Position numbers and translations under genes: made by a program. From JAJDOD01 sp050299835 (GTDB lineage Bacteria > Pseudomonadota > Alphaproteobacteria > Rhodobacterales > Rhodobacteraceae), in the NCBI GenBank assembly GCA_050299835.1, contig JBNKWP010000010.1, forward strand, positions 1-64,000: a stretch of DNA of 64,000 bases, in the 5' to 3' direction. The notes under the pieces are model-generated. The model did no database searches and had not been told where the DNA came from. It worked only from the letters and a program-made list of their open reading frames with translations. This document shows, piece by piece, positions 28,002 to 36,737 of the stretch. Positions within the stretch are counted from its first letter, which is position 1. Every line of letters starts with the position of its first letter.

Positions 28002-28241
28002 ATGCAGACCCGGAACAAGGTGTTCGACGATATTTCGCAACTGATGACCAATGCGATGGGCGTGGCGCAAGGTGCGAAGACCGAAGCGGAAACCGCAATG
28101 AAGGGGATGATCGACCGCTGGCTGGCGGATCGGGATTTCGTCACGCGCGAGGAATTCGACGCGGTCCGCGCGATGGCGCAGAAGGCGCGGGAAGAGAACG
28201 AGGCGCTGAAGGCGCGGATCGAGGCGCTGGAGAAGGGGTGA
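28002..28241 (+). CDS. ubiK: Ubiquinone biosynthesis accessory factor UbiK
   Basis: A 79-residue coiled-coil protein (BMFP-domain family) that supports aerobic ubiquinone synthesis in the Ubi complex. The sequence is fully helical: FDDISQLMTNAMGVAQGAK is the amphipathic N-terminal helix and EEFDAVRAMAQKAREENEAL the C-terminal coiled coil. It is convergent with the TfoX-like gene, with only one base between the stops. Confidence 0.9.
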   Translation: MQTRNKVFDDISQLMTNAMGVAQGAKTEAETAMKGMIDRWLADRDFVTREEFDAVRAMAQKAREENEALKARIEALEKG

Positions 28242-28242
28242 C

Positions 28243-28572
28243 CTATTTGGGCGGTAACGTCCGGACGTAGTCCAGCGCCAGTGGCAACCAGCGGGCGCGG
28301 ATGGCGTCGTCTTCGACCGCCACGTCGTCAAGGCTGATCATGCCGCCCATCGGGCGCCCGGTGAAATCGAGAGGACGGGCTCCGGGTATGGTGAGGGCTT
28401 CCGCTTCGTTTTCCTTGCCGACGCGGGCCATGCCGCCTTTTGCGTGCACGCCGCAAAGCATGTGGCCGTTGAGCATGAAGCAAAGGCCGCCGAACATCTT
28501 TTTCTCAACGATCTCGCCCACGCCATCGAGCGCTTCGCGCAGGATTTCGGCCTGTCCTTCGTCATATGCCAT
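28243..28572 (-). CDS. TfoX/Sxy N-terminal-domain protein
   Basis: A 109-residue protein matching the TfoX N-terminal domain: VGEIVEKKMFGGLCFMLNGHMLCG, then MARVGKENEAEAL and the closing RPMGGMISLDD. The C-terminal TfoX domain is absent, as is common in alphaproteobacteria. The name comes from the competence regulator TfoX/Sxy, but a role in competence is not implied. Confidence 0.88.
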   Translation of the reverse strand: MAYDEGQAEILREALDGVGEIVEKKMFGGLCFMLNGHMLCGVHAKGGMARVGKENEAEALTIPGARPLDFTGRPMGGMISLDDVAVEDDAIRARWLPLALDYVRTLPPK

Positions 28573-29075
28573 ATTGGTCTCCGCCCGTTGATGGTCCGGG
28601 CGCAGGGTAGCAAGTTGGATCGGACCCGTCAGCCGTGGCGTGCGGTCCGGCGGGGTGCTTTTTTCCCTTTCGGTCGGACTGTCCGGTCAGGGAGAGGGGA
28701 ATGACGGGCCCGTCACCGGGCGCTCCGTTTTTGCCTTGCGCCCGCCTCTCGACGGGGCCTTCCGGAAACGGTTGGCCCTTCGCGCCCTGGTGAGGGGCGG
28801 TCTTCAGGGCCGGAGCTTTCGGGTCAAGCGCCGGGTGAGGCGCAGGGAACGTTCGCGGTGAAGATCTCCGCGGTTGGTTAATTTCACGTCAGCCCACCGT
28901 TCGGCGGGGCCGGGGCTGCGTTTTTCTGTGGATAGACCGATATTCGGGGTTTACAGGACTCCCGCTTTGCCACACCATATCTCGTAAGGGGCTTATATAA
29001 AAACCACCGCCCCTAGAGCAGGCATCAAGCCGTGGTGGCTTCCAAAAATCACGGCAAACCGGATGAGGCAGCGCC
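28573..29075. other. 503-base intergenic region without a recognisable gene
   Basis: This is the divergent gap between the TfoX-like gene and the YbjN gene. It is GC-rich at 28620-28860 and AT-richer near 28970-29010 (CTTATATAAAAACC), where a promoter for the + strand gene may lie. An open frame at 28640-28861 encodes only Arg/Gly-rich low-quality sequence. No tRNA or recognisable RNA was found; a small RNA cannot be excluded. Confidence 0.5.
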
Positions 29076-29576
29076 ATGTCGCTTTCAGAGCAGTTCACGA
29101 CAGAAGACCTTCACCCGATCGATATCGTCGAACATATCGCCGAACATCATGACTGGGATTTCGACCGCGTGGCCGATGACCAGATCGCAATGGCCGTGGA
29201 GGCGCAGTGGCGGACCTATTCCATCACGCTCGCCTGGTCGCCGCAGGACGAGACGCTGCGGCTGATCTGCACTTTCGAGATGGACCCGCCGAAGGATCGG
29301 CTTCCGGCGCTGTACGAGACGCTGAACAGCACCAACGACATGTGCTGGGCCGGGGCGTTTTCCTATTGGGAGGCGCAGAAGCTGATGGTCTGGCGCTATG
29401 GGCTGGTGCTGGCGGGCGATCAGATGGCGTGCCCGGAGCAGATCGACACGATGATCCGGGCTGCCGTTCTGTCAGCCGAGCGGTTCTATCCGGCCTTCCA
29501 GCTTGTGGTCTGGGGCAACGAGGCGCCGGAGGCCGCGATGCAGGTTGCGATGACGGAGGCTTACGGCAGGGCCTGA
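29076..29576 (+). CDS. YbjN-domain protein
   Basis: A 166-residue protein of the YbjN/type III secretion-chaperone-like family. Visible segments are HDWDFDRVADDQIAMAVEAQW, LRLICTFEM and the C-terminal helix with AERFYPAFQLVVWG. YbjN proteins affect motility and stress responses in enterobacteria, but the molecular role is unknown. GATGAGG precedes the ATG. A terminator at 29639-29669 follows. Confidence 0.88.
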   Translation: MSLSEQFTTEDLHPIDIVEHIAEHHDWDFDRVADDQIAMAVEAQWRTYSITLAWSPQDETLRLICTFEMDPPKDRLPALYETLNSTNDMCWAGAFSYWEAQKLMVWRYGLVLAGDQMACPEQIDTMIRAAVLSAERFYPAFQLVVWGNEAPEAAMQVAMTEAYGRA

Positions 29577-29638
29577 GACAGGTACATCGGCATTCGCGTT
29601 TTAAGGTGACCCCCCCAGGGCCTGCGAATGCCAACAAG

Positions 29639-29669
29639 AACCGGGTCGCGGCTCGCGGCCCGGTTTTTT
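29639..29669 (+). terminator. Intrinsic terminator after YbjN gene
   Basis: A 12-base stem (AACCGGGTCGCG / CGCGGCCCGGTT, one G-T pair) with a GCT loop and a TTTTTT tail. Confidence 0.9.
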
Positions 29670-29723
29670 GTTGCGCTCCGGCGGTCACCGGTTTCATAAC
29701 GCGGGTGACATGAGGAGGGGGCT

Positions 29724-30536
29724 ATGGATTTCGGAGACATAGACACGCGCGGGATGGTGCTGCTGGGCTGTGGCAAGATGGGAAGCGCGCTGTTGCAGGG
29801 CTGGCTCAGGTCCGGTCTTGAGCCGTCATCGGTCCATGTGATCGAGCCGAACCCGTCGGAATGGCTGACGGGGTCGGGTGTCAATGTGACCTCTGAGTTG
29901 CCGGAGGCACCTTCCGTTGTCGTGGTGGCGGTGAAGCCGCAAATGGTGGGTGAGGCGCTTCCCGTATTACAGGCGATGGGGGGCGGCGCGACCGTCTTCC
30001 TGTCGATTGCTGCCGGGACGACGCTGGCGACTTTTGAAGGTTTGCTTGGAGAGAAGACGCCGATCATCCGGGCGATGCCGAACACGCCCGCCGCCGTGGG
30101 GCGGGGGATCACGGCGCTTTACGGCAATGCCTCGGTGTCGGAGGAGGCGCTGGCCCTGGGCGAGCGTCTGTTGTCGGTGGTGGGCCAGACGGTTCGGCTT
30201 GAGCGCGAGGCGGAGATGGATACCGTGACGGCGGTGTCCGGCTCCGGTCCCGCTTACGTGTTTCACCTGATCGAAACGATGGCCGCCGCTGGCGAAGCGG
30301 AAGGGCTGGCGCCCGCGCTTGCGATGCAACTGGCGAAGGCGACGGTGGCCGGGGCGGGGGCATTGGCCGAGGCGGCGCAAGAAGATCCGGGGCAGTTGCG
30401 CGTCAACGTGACCAGTCCGAACGGCACGACGGCGGCGGCGCTTGAGGTGCTGATGGACGAGGTGGACGGGTTTCCAGCCTTGCTGAAACGGGCAGTGCAC
30501 GCGGCGGCGGAACGCAGCCGGGAGCTGGGCAAGTGA
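29724..30536 (+). CDS. proC: Pyrroline-5-carboxylate reductase
   Basis: A 270-residue NAD(P)H enzyme that makes the last step of proline synthesis. The dinucleotide-binding start is VLLGCGKMGSALLQGWL. The C-terminal dimerisation domain has TAVSGSGPAYVFHLIETMA and the signature NVTSPNGTTAAALEVL. GAGGGGG precedes the ATG. Its stop overlaps the GTG start of the next gene. Confidence 0.95.
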   Translation: MDFGDIDTRGMVLLGCGKMGSALLQGWLRSGLEPSSVHVIEPNPSEWLTGSGVNVTSELPEAPSVVVVAVKPQMVGEALPVLQAMGGGATVFLSIAAGTTLATFEGLLGEKTPIIRAMPNTPAAVGRGITALYGNASVSEEALALGERLLSVVGQTVRLEREAEMDTVTAVSGSGPAYVFHLIETMAAAGEAEGLAPALAMQLAKATVAGAGALAEAAQEDPGQLRVNVTSPNGTTAAALEVLMDEVDGFPALLKRAVHAAAERSRELGK

Positions 30537-30868
30537 CGATTGCATTCGACGATTTCATGAAGGTCGATATCCGGGTCGGACAGATCGTGCGGGCGGAGCC
30601 GTTTCCCGAGGCGCGGAAACCGGCGTTCAAGCTCTGGGTCGATTTCGGGCCGGAGATCGGGGAGAAGAAGAGCTCGGCACAGATCACCAGGCATTATACG
30701 GTGGAGGCTTTGCCGGGGCAGAAGGTTCTGGCGGTGGTGAATTTCCCGCCGCGCCAGATCGGGCCGGTGATGTCGGAAGTGCTGGTTCTGGGGGTGCCGG
30801 ACGAGGATGGCGAGGTTGTTCTGCTGACGCCGGACAAGGATGTTCCCATCGGCGGGCGGATGTACTGA
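30533..30868 (+). CDS. csaA: tRNA-binding-domain protein, CsaA type
   Basis: A 111-residue stand-alone OB-fold protein of the CsaA/YgjH family (export-related chaperone; tRNA-binding domain). The N-terminal FDDFMKVDIRVGQIVRAE and SEVLVLGVPD are diagnostic. It starts at GTG 30533 in a GTGA overlap with proC, so it is translationally coupled. Confidence 0.92.
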   Translation: MTIAFDDFMKVDIRVGQIVRAEPFPEARKPAFKLWVDFGPEIGEKKSSAQITRHYTVEALPGQKVLAVVNFPPRQIGPVMSEVLVLGVPDEDGEVVLLTPDKDVPIGGRMY

Positions 30869-31352
30869 ACGCGACGGCCTGTGCATTCGGTATTTGCCGA
30901 ATTGGCAACGGCCTGCGCGGGAAATTGACTCGCGCTTTTACCGTGTTTGCGCATCGGCAGAACAGCATTGTCGCGCTTGGGTTGTGCGCTTGTTTTGTCG
31001 ATTCGACCGATTGAGAAAAGCAATGCAATTTGGTGTATAGCGCCGCTTGTCACGGGCTGAACCCGCTCCGCGGCACGGAAAATTGGCAGAAATACTGAAT
31101 AATTCGAGGCTTTTGTGTCGGTTTTGCCACAGATTCAGACCATTTTAAAATGAACCGAAAATTAACAGTGGCCAAAAAATGGCGATGAAATTGCCGAAAA
31201 TGCCGATATTACCATCTTTGGAATGTACAGTAGGTAGAATTCGCTAAATCTGTTTCGGGAATCCCCGTTATCTCCCTCCAAATTTGACGGATTGGCCCAA
31301 TAGCCGCCATGTTTTTGCCATAAACGGTTTTTGGTTATCGGGAGAACTCATT
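30869..31352. other. 484-base AT-richer non-coding region
   Basis: It lies between csaA and the TadE gene. It holds the candidate promoter at 31011-31039, A/T-rich tracts (31080-31200) and no credible open frame. No tRNA or known riboswitch was recognised. Its composition is clearly lower in GC than its flanks. Confidence 0.5.
31011..31039 (+). promoter_or_regulatory. Candidate sigma-70 promoter, ~310 bases upstream of the TadE gene
   Basis: TTGAGA at 31011-31016 and TGTATA at 31034-31039 are separated by exactly 17 bases. A start near 31046 would give a leader of about 300 bases before tadE, or a separate small RNA. Confidence 0.5.
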
Positions 31353-31760
31353 ATGCGACCCCATTGCAGCTTAAGACGGTTGCGGCGTTTCCGTCACGAA
31401 ACCGACGCCGGAGTGACCATCGAGTTCGTCCTGTGGTTGCCGCTTCTTTGTTTTCTGTTTCTTGTCGCGACCGATGCGACGGTCGCCTTCATGCGGCAAT
31501 CCCAGATGTGGCAGGTCTCCCGCGATACTGCGCGGATCGTGTCGCGCCACGGCATGACCCAAAGCGTGGCCGAAACCTATGCCCGCGAGAATGCGGCCTT
31601 CGGAAGCACGACCCCGGCGGTTTTGGTTCAGACGACGGGAACGCAGGTGATCGTGGCGATACAGACCCCGGCAAATGAAATGACGGTCTTCGGAACGCTC
31701 AACTTCGCGTTGGGCGAGAATATCACGACCCGGGTGGTCCATGCGATGGAGCCGAGCTGA
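31353..31760 (+). CDS. TadE-like pseudopilin-related protein
   Basis: A 135-residue protein. A basic start (MRPHCSLRRLRRFRHETDAG) leads into the TadE motif VTIEFVLWLPLLCFLFLVAT, with the conserved Glu ahead of one membrane helix. The rest would be periplasmic. TadE proteins belong to tight-adherence (Flp pilus) systems. The ATG at 31353 gives the usual TadE topology; an in-frame Met at 31284 does not. It is coupled to the next gene by a one-base stop/start overlap. Confidence 0.82.
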   Translation: MRPHCSLRRLRRFRHETDAGVTIEFVLWLPLLCFLFLVATDATVAFMRQSQMWQVSRDTARIVSRHGMTQSVAETYARENAAFGSTTPAVLVQTTGTQVIVAIQTPANEMTVFGTLNFALGENITTRVVHAMEPS

Positions 31761-33190
31761 TGTACACCAGAACCGATCCGACCTTTGTCCGGCGCGAGGA
31801 TGGCGGGGGCACGGTCTTTTCCCTTTTCGTCTTCATGATCCTTTGCGTGATCCTCGGGATCATGGTCGATGCGACCAACGCCTGGCGCAATTCGACGATC
31901 CTGTCCTCGGCCGCCGATCTGGGTAGCCATGCCGGGGCGGTGGCGCTTGCCAATGAGGCGACCGAAGACGCAGCCGTAGCGGCGGCGCGGGTTCAGGTTG
32001 CGGGCAACCTGCCGCCCGAGCGCTATGGTGCAACGGCCGGCGTTGAGGGCGATGTCTGGCTTTTGCATTACGATCCGGACACGCGGCAGCTATACGACAA
32101 CGGGATCAAGAACGCGGTCGCGGTGAAGACCAACCGCCTTGCCGCACGCGGCAACGCGGTGGGTACATATCTGCTGAACTTCGCCGGAATTTGGTCCTGG
32201 GATGTCAACGAGGTGAGTGTTGCGGTGTTCGACGTCAGCTCGGAATGCCGGGGGACCGATGGGATCTACAGCGAAGAACAGATCCGGGTGTCGTCGCAGG
32301 GGCATTTCGGCACCGGCTATTGCGTGCATTCGAACGACCGGGTCTGGTTGCCGCAGCAGGTGACGTTCGAGCACGACACGCTGGTGTCGATGCCGGATCT
32401 GGAAGATTGCGGCAACAAGTGCAACACCGATGCCAATCCCGGTATCTACGCCACCGAGATCAACATGATCTTCCCCGATTTCGGTGGTTTCATCGAGGAT
32501 ACCTATACCGCCTTCGACAGCAACGGTCTGGACGACGAGACCAAGGCCGAATTCTTCGAGGACCGCGACGTAGGCGATCTTGGTCTGTTGACGGATGCCG
32601 GGCTGGTCGATCCGCTCGATCTGCCGGTGAAAGGCAGCGTGATCGAACTGACCCATGCGCAGTTTCACGCGCTGGAGCGGCTGCCTTCGGGGCTGGTTTA
32701 TAAGGTGACCTGTTCCGCGGGCGGTAACGGGCCCAGCACGAAGCTGACCTTCAGCGGCACGAGTGGCAAGATGAGCGACGCGGCCTTGCTGACCAACTGT
32801 ACGCTGGATTTCAAGGATGGCTCGGAAGTGACCGGCAGTCTTGTGGTGACGACGCGCGATGCCTCGGCCGCGACGGTGACCTCGGATGAGGACGTGACCG
32901 TTGGCGATGCGGTGGTCGGCGAATGTTCATCGGACGGGCGCAGCACGATCATGTCGATGTCGGGCGTCAGCGTTCCGGCCAAGTTCGCGGCGTCGAACGT
33001 GACGCTGATCGTGGATGACACGGTCGATATCGCTTCGGCGTCGTCCTCGGGCGATACCAGCTACGGGCTGACGATCTATGCCACCGACGAGGTCGATATC
33101 GCGGCGCAGCACAGGTTCATCAGCTGCGGATCGGATGACGACATCCTGGTTCCGCGTGGCAAGCTGATCCGGCACGTCGCGACGAACTGA
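31760..33190 (+). CDS. TadG-like pilus-assembly protein
   Basis: A 476-residue protein with an N-terminal membrane segment (FSLFVFMILCVILGIMVDATNAW) of the TadG N-terminal type, then a large periplasmic part. The conserved VDATNAWRNSTILSSAADLGSHAGAVA-type stretch spans about residues 38-64. The C-terminal part contains several Cys and a repetitive Ser/Thr/Asp-rich beta region (about residues 320-460). No von Willebrand MIDAS motif is seen. It forms a pair with TadE; no other tad genes are nearby. Confidence 0.8.
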   Translation: MYTRTDPTFVRREDGGGTVFSLFVFMILCVILGIMVDATNAWRNSTILSSAADLGSHAGAVALANEATEDAAVAAARVQVAGNLPPERYGATAGVEGDVWLLHYDPDTRQLYDNGIKNAVAVKTNRLAARGNAVGTYLLNFAGIWSWDVNEVSVAVFDVSSECRGTDGIYSEEQIRVSSQGHFGTGYCVHSNDRVWLPQQVTFEHDTLVSMPDLEDCGNKCNTDANPGIYATEINMIFPDFGGFIEDTYTAFDSNGLDDETKAEFFEDRDVGDLGLLTDAGLVDPLDLPVKGSVIELTHAQFHALERLPSGLVYKVTCSAGGNGPSTKLTFSGTSGKMSDAALLTNCTLDFKDGSEVTGSLVVTTRDASAATVTSDEDVTVGDAVVGECSSDGRSTIMSMSGVSVPAKFAASNVTLIVDDTVDIASASSSGDTSYGLTIYATDEVDIAAQHRFISCGSDDDILVPRGKLIRHVATN

Positions 33191-33245
33191 TCCACAGGGA
33201 TGGGGCGACCGGCGTCGTGGCCTTGCGGCTGCGGCGCCTTTCGCG

Positions 33246-33827
33246 TCAGCGGTCGCCCACCGCCTCGCGCCAGTGCTTGCGGCAGAGCGGCACGTAGGTC
33301 TCGTTGCCGCCGATCTGGATCTGGTCGCCTTCCGTCATCGGCGTACCCTCGGCATCGCGGCGGACGACCATCGTGGCTTTCTTGCCGCAATAGCAGATGG
33401 TTCTCGCCTCCCGCATCTCGTCGGCCAGCGCCAGGAGCGCGGCGGAACCGGGGAAGAGTTCGCCCCGGAAATCGACGCGCAGACCATAGGCCATGACCGG
33501 CACTTTCAGGTCATCGACGGCGCGGGCCAGTTGCCAGACCTGCTCTTTCGACAGGAATTGGGCTTCGTCGAGGAACACGCAGTCGAGCGCGTCCTGCCGC
33601 TGGCGCTTGTGGATCATCTCGAACAGGTCGCTGGTGTCGTCGAAGAGATCCGCCGTCGCCTCGATCCCGATGCGGCTGGCGATGCGGCCCTTGCCCGCAC
33701 GCCCGTCGATGGCGGCGGTCATCAGGTAGGTCTTCATGCCGCGTTCGCGGTAGTTGTAGGACGCCTGGAGAAGCAGGGTCGATTTACCCGCGTTCATCGT
33801 CGAGTAGTGGAAATAGAGCTTGGCCAT
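33246..33827 (-). CDS. tdk: Thymidine kinase
   Basis: A 193-residue type II thymidine kinase of the salvage pathway. The P-loop is MNAGKSTLLLQ (Lys15), the catalytic segment is VFLDEAQFLSKEQ, and the lasso/zinc region has CYCGKKATMV and CRKHW. Length and motifs are normal for the family. Confidence 0.95.
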   Translation of the reverse strand: MAKLYFHYSTMNAGKSTLLLQASYNYRERGMKTYLMTAAIDGRAGKGRIASRIGIEATADLFDDTSDLFEMIHKRQRQDALDCVFLDEAQFLSKEQVWQLARAVDDLKVPVMAYGLRVDFRGELFPGSAALLALADEMREARTICYCGKKATMVVRRDAEGTPMTEGDQIQIGGNETYVPLCRKHWREAVGDR

Positions 33828-33870
33828 GGGCGGGGCCTAGCCCGGCGGGGTCCGGGGCGCAAGATGGGGT

Positions 33871-34080
33871 TCAGTCCTCGGGCGTGGCTTCCAGAAGATC
33901 GCCCGGCTGGCAGTCGAGCGCGTCGCAGAGCCGTGCGAGGGTCTCGAAACGCACGCCCCTGACCTTGCCCGATTTCAAAAGGCTGAGGTTCTGCTCGGTG
34001 ATGCCGATTTGCGCGGCGAGGTCGCGGCCTTTGACCTTGCGTTCGGCCATCACGACGTCGAGCCGGACGGTGATCTTCAT
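33871..34080 (-). CDS. Xre/Cro-family small transcriptional regulator
   Basis: A 69-residue helix-turn-helix protein (RDLAAQIGITEQNLSLLKSG, then ALDCQPGDLLE), the size of the YozG-type regulators. It overlaps the 3' end of the DUF2975 gene by 4 bases. DUF2975/YozG-type pairs are a recurrent two-gene unit in which the membrane protein may act as sensor; that link is inferred. Confidence 0.9.
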   Translation of the reverse strand: MKITVRLDVVMAERKVKGRDLAAQIGITEQNLSLLKSGKVRGVRFETLARLCDALDCQPGDLLEATPED

Positions 34081-34595
34081 ACGAAGGCGCGGTTTTCGTC
34101 CACCGCCTGTGCCGCTTCCGTCGTCGCCCAGCCGATGAGGGTGAGCAGGCCCGCGAGGAGGAGGAAGCCGATTTCGGCCTGGCCGAGAGAGAGCGAGACC
34201 ATGCGGCTTCCCGGTGGCGATTGCCAGGTGAAGAGCAGGGACTGAAGCGGTTGGGACGCAATCTTGAGAACGGCAAGGACGAGGAAGGCTTTGCCCGTCT
34301 GCCGGATGAGCCGGGCGGAGGCTTCGGTCAGGACCTCGCCATCGCGGTAACGGGCGAAGAGGCGGCGGAGAATGTCGAGCGCCCAGATGAGTGCCAGCGC
34401 CGGGGCGAGGCCTGCAGCGGTGCCGAGCAGGAGGAAGGCGCCCCGAGGGTCAGCGCCGTCGGGTATCCAGGTGAGCGCCTCGCGGGCGGAGGCTCTGAAG
34501 AGGGCGAGGGCGAGGAGGATCGGCAGGGCGATCTCGCAGGCCAGCGTCACGCCGTGCAGGAGGGTGGCCATACGGTGAAGTCTTGACGTGGGCAT
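34077..34595 (-). CDS. DUF2975 membrane protein
   Basis: A 172-residue protein with four predicted membrane segments (about 14-32, 50-72, 100-118, 138-158). FARYRDGEVLTEASARLIRQTG is the family's conserved cytoplasmic loop. The stop overlaps the start of the small Xre regulator. Function unknown. Confidence 0.85.
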   Translation of the reverse strand: MPTSRLHRMATLLHGVTLACEIALPILLALALFRASAREALTWIPDGADPRGAFLLLGTAAGLAPALALIWALDILRRLFARYRDGEVLTEASARLIRQTGKAFLVLAVLKIASQPLQSLLFTWQSPPGSRMVSLSLGQAEIGFLLLAGLLTLIGWATTEAAQAVDENRAFV

Positions 34596-34657
34596 TGGGG
34601 TTCTCCATGTTCAAATTTATCGTAAAACAGTAAATTATGATTGTAAAGGATGAAGAA

Positions 34658-35170
34658 ATGAGAGTCTTTACGCTGTTCCTTGGCCTTTTGGCGGGATGTT
34701 CGCAGGCCATCACCGGGCAGCTCGATCCGTTGGCGACCGATCCGGCGGGGATCTCGGTCTCCCTCGATTTGCCGGAAGGGCTGGGGATTCGGGAGGGCAG
34801 CGTCCGGCTGGGCATGGCGGTGTCTCATCCGGAGCGCGGACGCGAGGCCGGGGAGTGGGTTCTGAAGCCGGTCCGGGATCGGCAGGGCCGGCAGGTGTTT
34901 CGGCTAAGTGCAGAAGAGGCCGCCGAATTTCGAGCCGTCCAGGCGGTGGCGCGGGAGTGGAGGGCGGCGGATGCCGAAGGCACCGCCGGGTCGCTGTCGG
35001 TCTCGCTTGGCGGGTGCCGGACGGTGCCGTTGTCGGAACTGGAAGGCGCGCGGGCCTCGGTCTTCGTGCGGATGTCGCCGGACGGGCCGGAGCGTGCGGT
35101 GTTTCGGGATGCGCCGATTTCGAATGTATTCACGCGGGGAACCGTCGAGGCTCTGCCGCCTTGTCGATGA
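34658..35170 (+). CDS. Predicted lipoprotein of unknown function
   Basis: A 170-residue protein. The start at 34658 (MRVFTLFLGLLAGCSQ) gives a short signal peptide with lipobox LAGC; AAAGGA precedes it. The mature part is beta-rich with one late Cys pair (GGCRTV and PPCR). It is divergent from the DUF2975 gene. No family recognised. Confidence 0.65.
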   Translation: MRVFTLFLGLLAGCSQAITGQLDPLATDPAGISVSLDLPEGLGIREGSVRLGMAVSHPERGREAGEWVLKPVRDRQGRQVFRLSAEEAAEFRAVQAVAREWRAADAEGTAGSLSVSLGGCRTVPLSELEGARASVFVRMSPDGPERAVFRDAPISNVFTRGTVEALPPCR

Positions 35171-35410
35171 AAGGCACCTGCGCGGCCGGACGACGGTGCC
35201 GATTTCGGCCGCGTGAGCGAAATATAAACAATTCAAAAAAAGCCGCAGGATTGGATAGCTAATGGCCTGTTCACGCCACATTCTCGGCCCATTCTCCCGA
35301 TAAACCCAGCCCTGTCACAGCAGGATTGGTGACGGTGAAACGGAGTGTTTCCCTTGAATACAAGGCGCTCTACCGACCAGTCCGACGAGTGGCGAGTTTT
35401 TGGGTGAGAA

Positions 35411-36727
35411 ATGGACGCAGGCCCGCAACAGAACGATTCCTTCGCTGACGCGCTGAAGCCCGGAACGGAGCTTCTGCACGGTCAGTTCAGGATCGAGAAG
35501 TTCCTGAACGCCGGTGGCTTCGGGATGACTTACCTTGCGCGCGACAGCCTGGACCGTATCGTCGTCATCAAGGAATGCTTCCCGTCGTCGATGTGCTGCC
35601 GGTCCAAGGGCAACGTCATGGCGCGGTCGCGCCAGCACCAGGCGGAATTCGATGCGGTCGTGAAACATTTCGGTGCGGAAGCGCGGCGTCTGTCGAAGCT
35701 GCAGCATCCGAATATCGTCGGCATCCACCAAGTCTTCGAAGACAACATGACCGCCTATATGGCGCTGGATTTCGTGCGTGGCCGCGACCTGCTGGACACG
35801 ATCGAAGATCCGAAGATGAAGCTGCACCCCCGCGACGTGAAGGATATCCTTCTGCGGTGCCTGGAGGCCGTGCATTACATCCATACCAACGACGTACTCC
35901 ACCGCGATATCAGCCCCGACAACATCCTTATCGACGGCAAGGGGAACCCGGTCCTGATCGACTTTGGCGCGGCAAAGGAGGAGGCGACGCGGGCGTCTCG
36001 GGCGCTGTCGGCGCTCCATGTGGTAAAAGACGGCTACTCCCCGCACGAATTCTACATCGCCGGATCGACGCAGGATGCGTCTTCGGACCTCTATTCGCTG
36101 GGCGCGACGTTCTATCATGTTCTGACCGGCGAAGCCCCGCCGGACAGTCAGGCCCGCGTCAGCGCGATCGCCGCCGACCGGCCCGACCCCTATCGCCCGG
36201 TCAGTGGCAAGTTCCCGCAATTCGAGGAAGCCTTCCTGCACGCCATCGACAAGGCGCTGTCGGTTTTCCCGCCGGACCGTCTTCAGTCGGCGCGGGAATG
36301 GATCGAACTGGTCGATACCGAGCGCCGCCGGTCCGCCGCGCTTGCGCAGGCCGAACTCGACCGTCAGATCGAGTTGTCGATCTCCCGTCTGGTCAAGGAA
36401 ACCAACCAGGCGGTGGAGCAGGACATCAAGATGCAGCAGGTCAAACAGGCCGCTGAAAGGAAGGAGGCGCAACGCCTCCAGAAGCTGGTGCAGGAACAGC
36501 AGCGCCAGCGCAAGAAGACACTCGACGAGCTGGCGATGCTCGATGATTTCGAGTTTCAGGAAGAGCAGAAGCGGGCGCGCGAACACTCAGCGCATAAGTC
36601 CGCAAATCAGGCACATGACCAGATGAACGGCACAAAACGGAAGAAGCGGACACTTCTGTCCCGTGTTCTGCCATTCGGGATTCTGCGGGGCACGTTCCGC
36701 GGCAATCGCCGGTCGGATTACTTGTGA
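35411..36727 (+). CDS. Eukaryotic-type Ser/Thr protein kinase with C-terminal coiled coil
   Basis: A 438-residue soluble kinase. All catalytic landmarks are present: Gly loop LNAGGFGMTYLA (35-38 core), Lys54 in VVIKE, HRDISPDN (Asp166, Asn171), DFGAAK (184-186) and the SDLYSLG motif near 225-231. Residues ~305-395 form a long charged coiled coil, and the last 40 are basic. Unlike many bacterial kinases it has no membrane segment. It is the first gene of an eight-gene run with an FHA protein, a PP2C phosphatase and GTPases; the FHA protein is a likely substrate or partner. Confidence 0.93.
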   Translation: MDAGPQQNDSFADALKPGTELLHGQFRIEKFLNAGGFGMTYLARDSLDRIVVIKECFPSSMCCRSKGNVMARSRQHQAEFDAVVKHFGAEARRLSKLQHPNIVGIHQVFEDNMTAYMALDFVRGRDLLDTIEDPKMKLHPRDVKDILLRCLEAVHYIHTNDVLHRDISPDNILIDGKGNPVLIDFGAAKEEATRASRALSALHVVKDGYSPHEFYIAGSTQDASSDLYSLGATFYHVLTGEAPPDSQARVSAIAADRPDPYRPVSGKFPQFEEAFLHAIDKALSVFPPDRLQSAREWIELVDTERRRSAALAQAELDRQIELSISRLVKETNQAVEQDIKMQQVKQAAERKEAQRLQKLVQEQQRQRKKTLDELAMLDDFEFQEEQKRAREHSAHKSANQAHDQMNGTKRKKRTLLSRVLPFGILRGTFRGNRRSDYL

Positions 36728-36737
36728 GAGGCGCGAC

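Noticed and set aside
28640..28861. 73-residue open frame in the 28.6-29.1 kb gap
   Set aside because: Arg/Gly-rich translation typical of GC-rich non-coding DNA; no start signal or motif.
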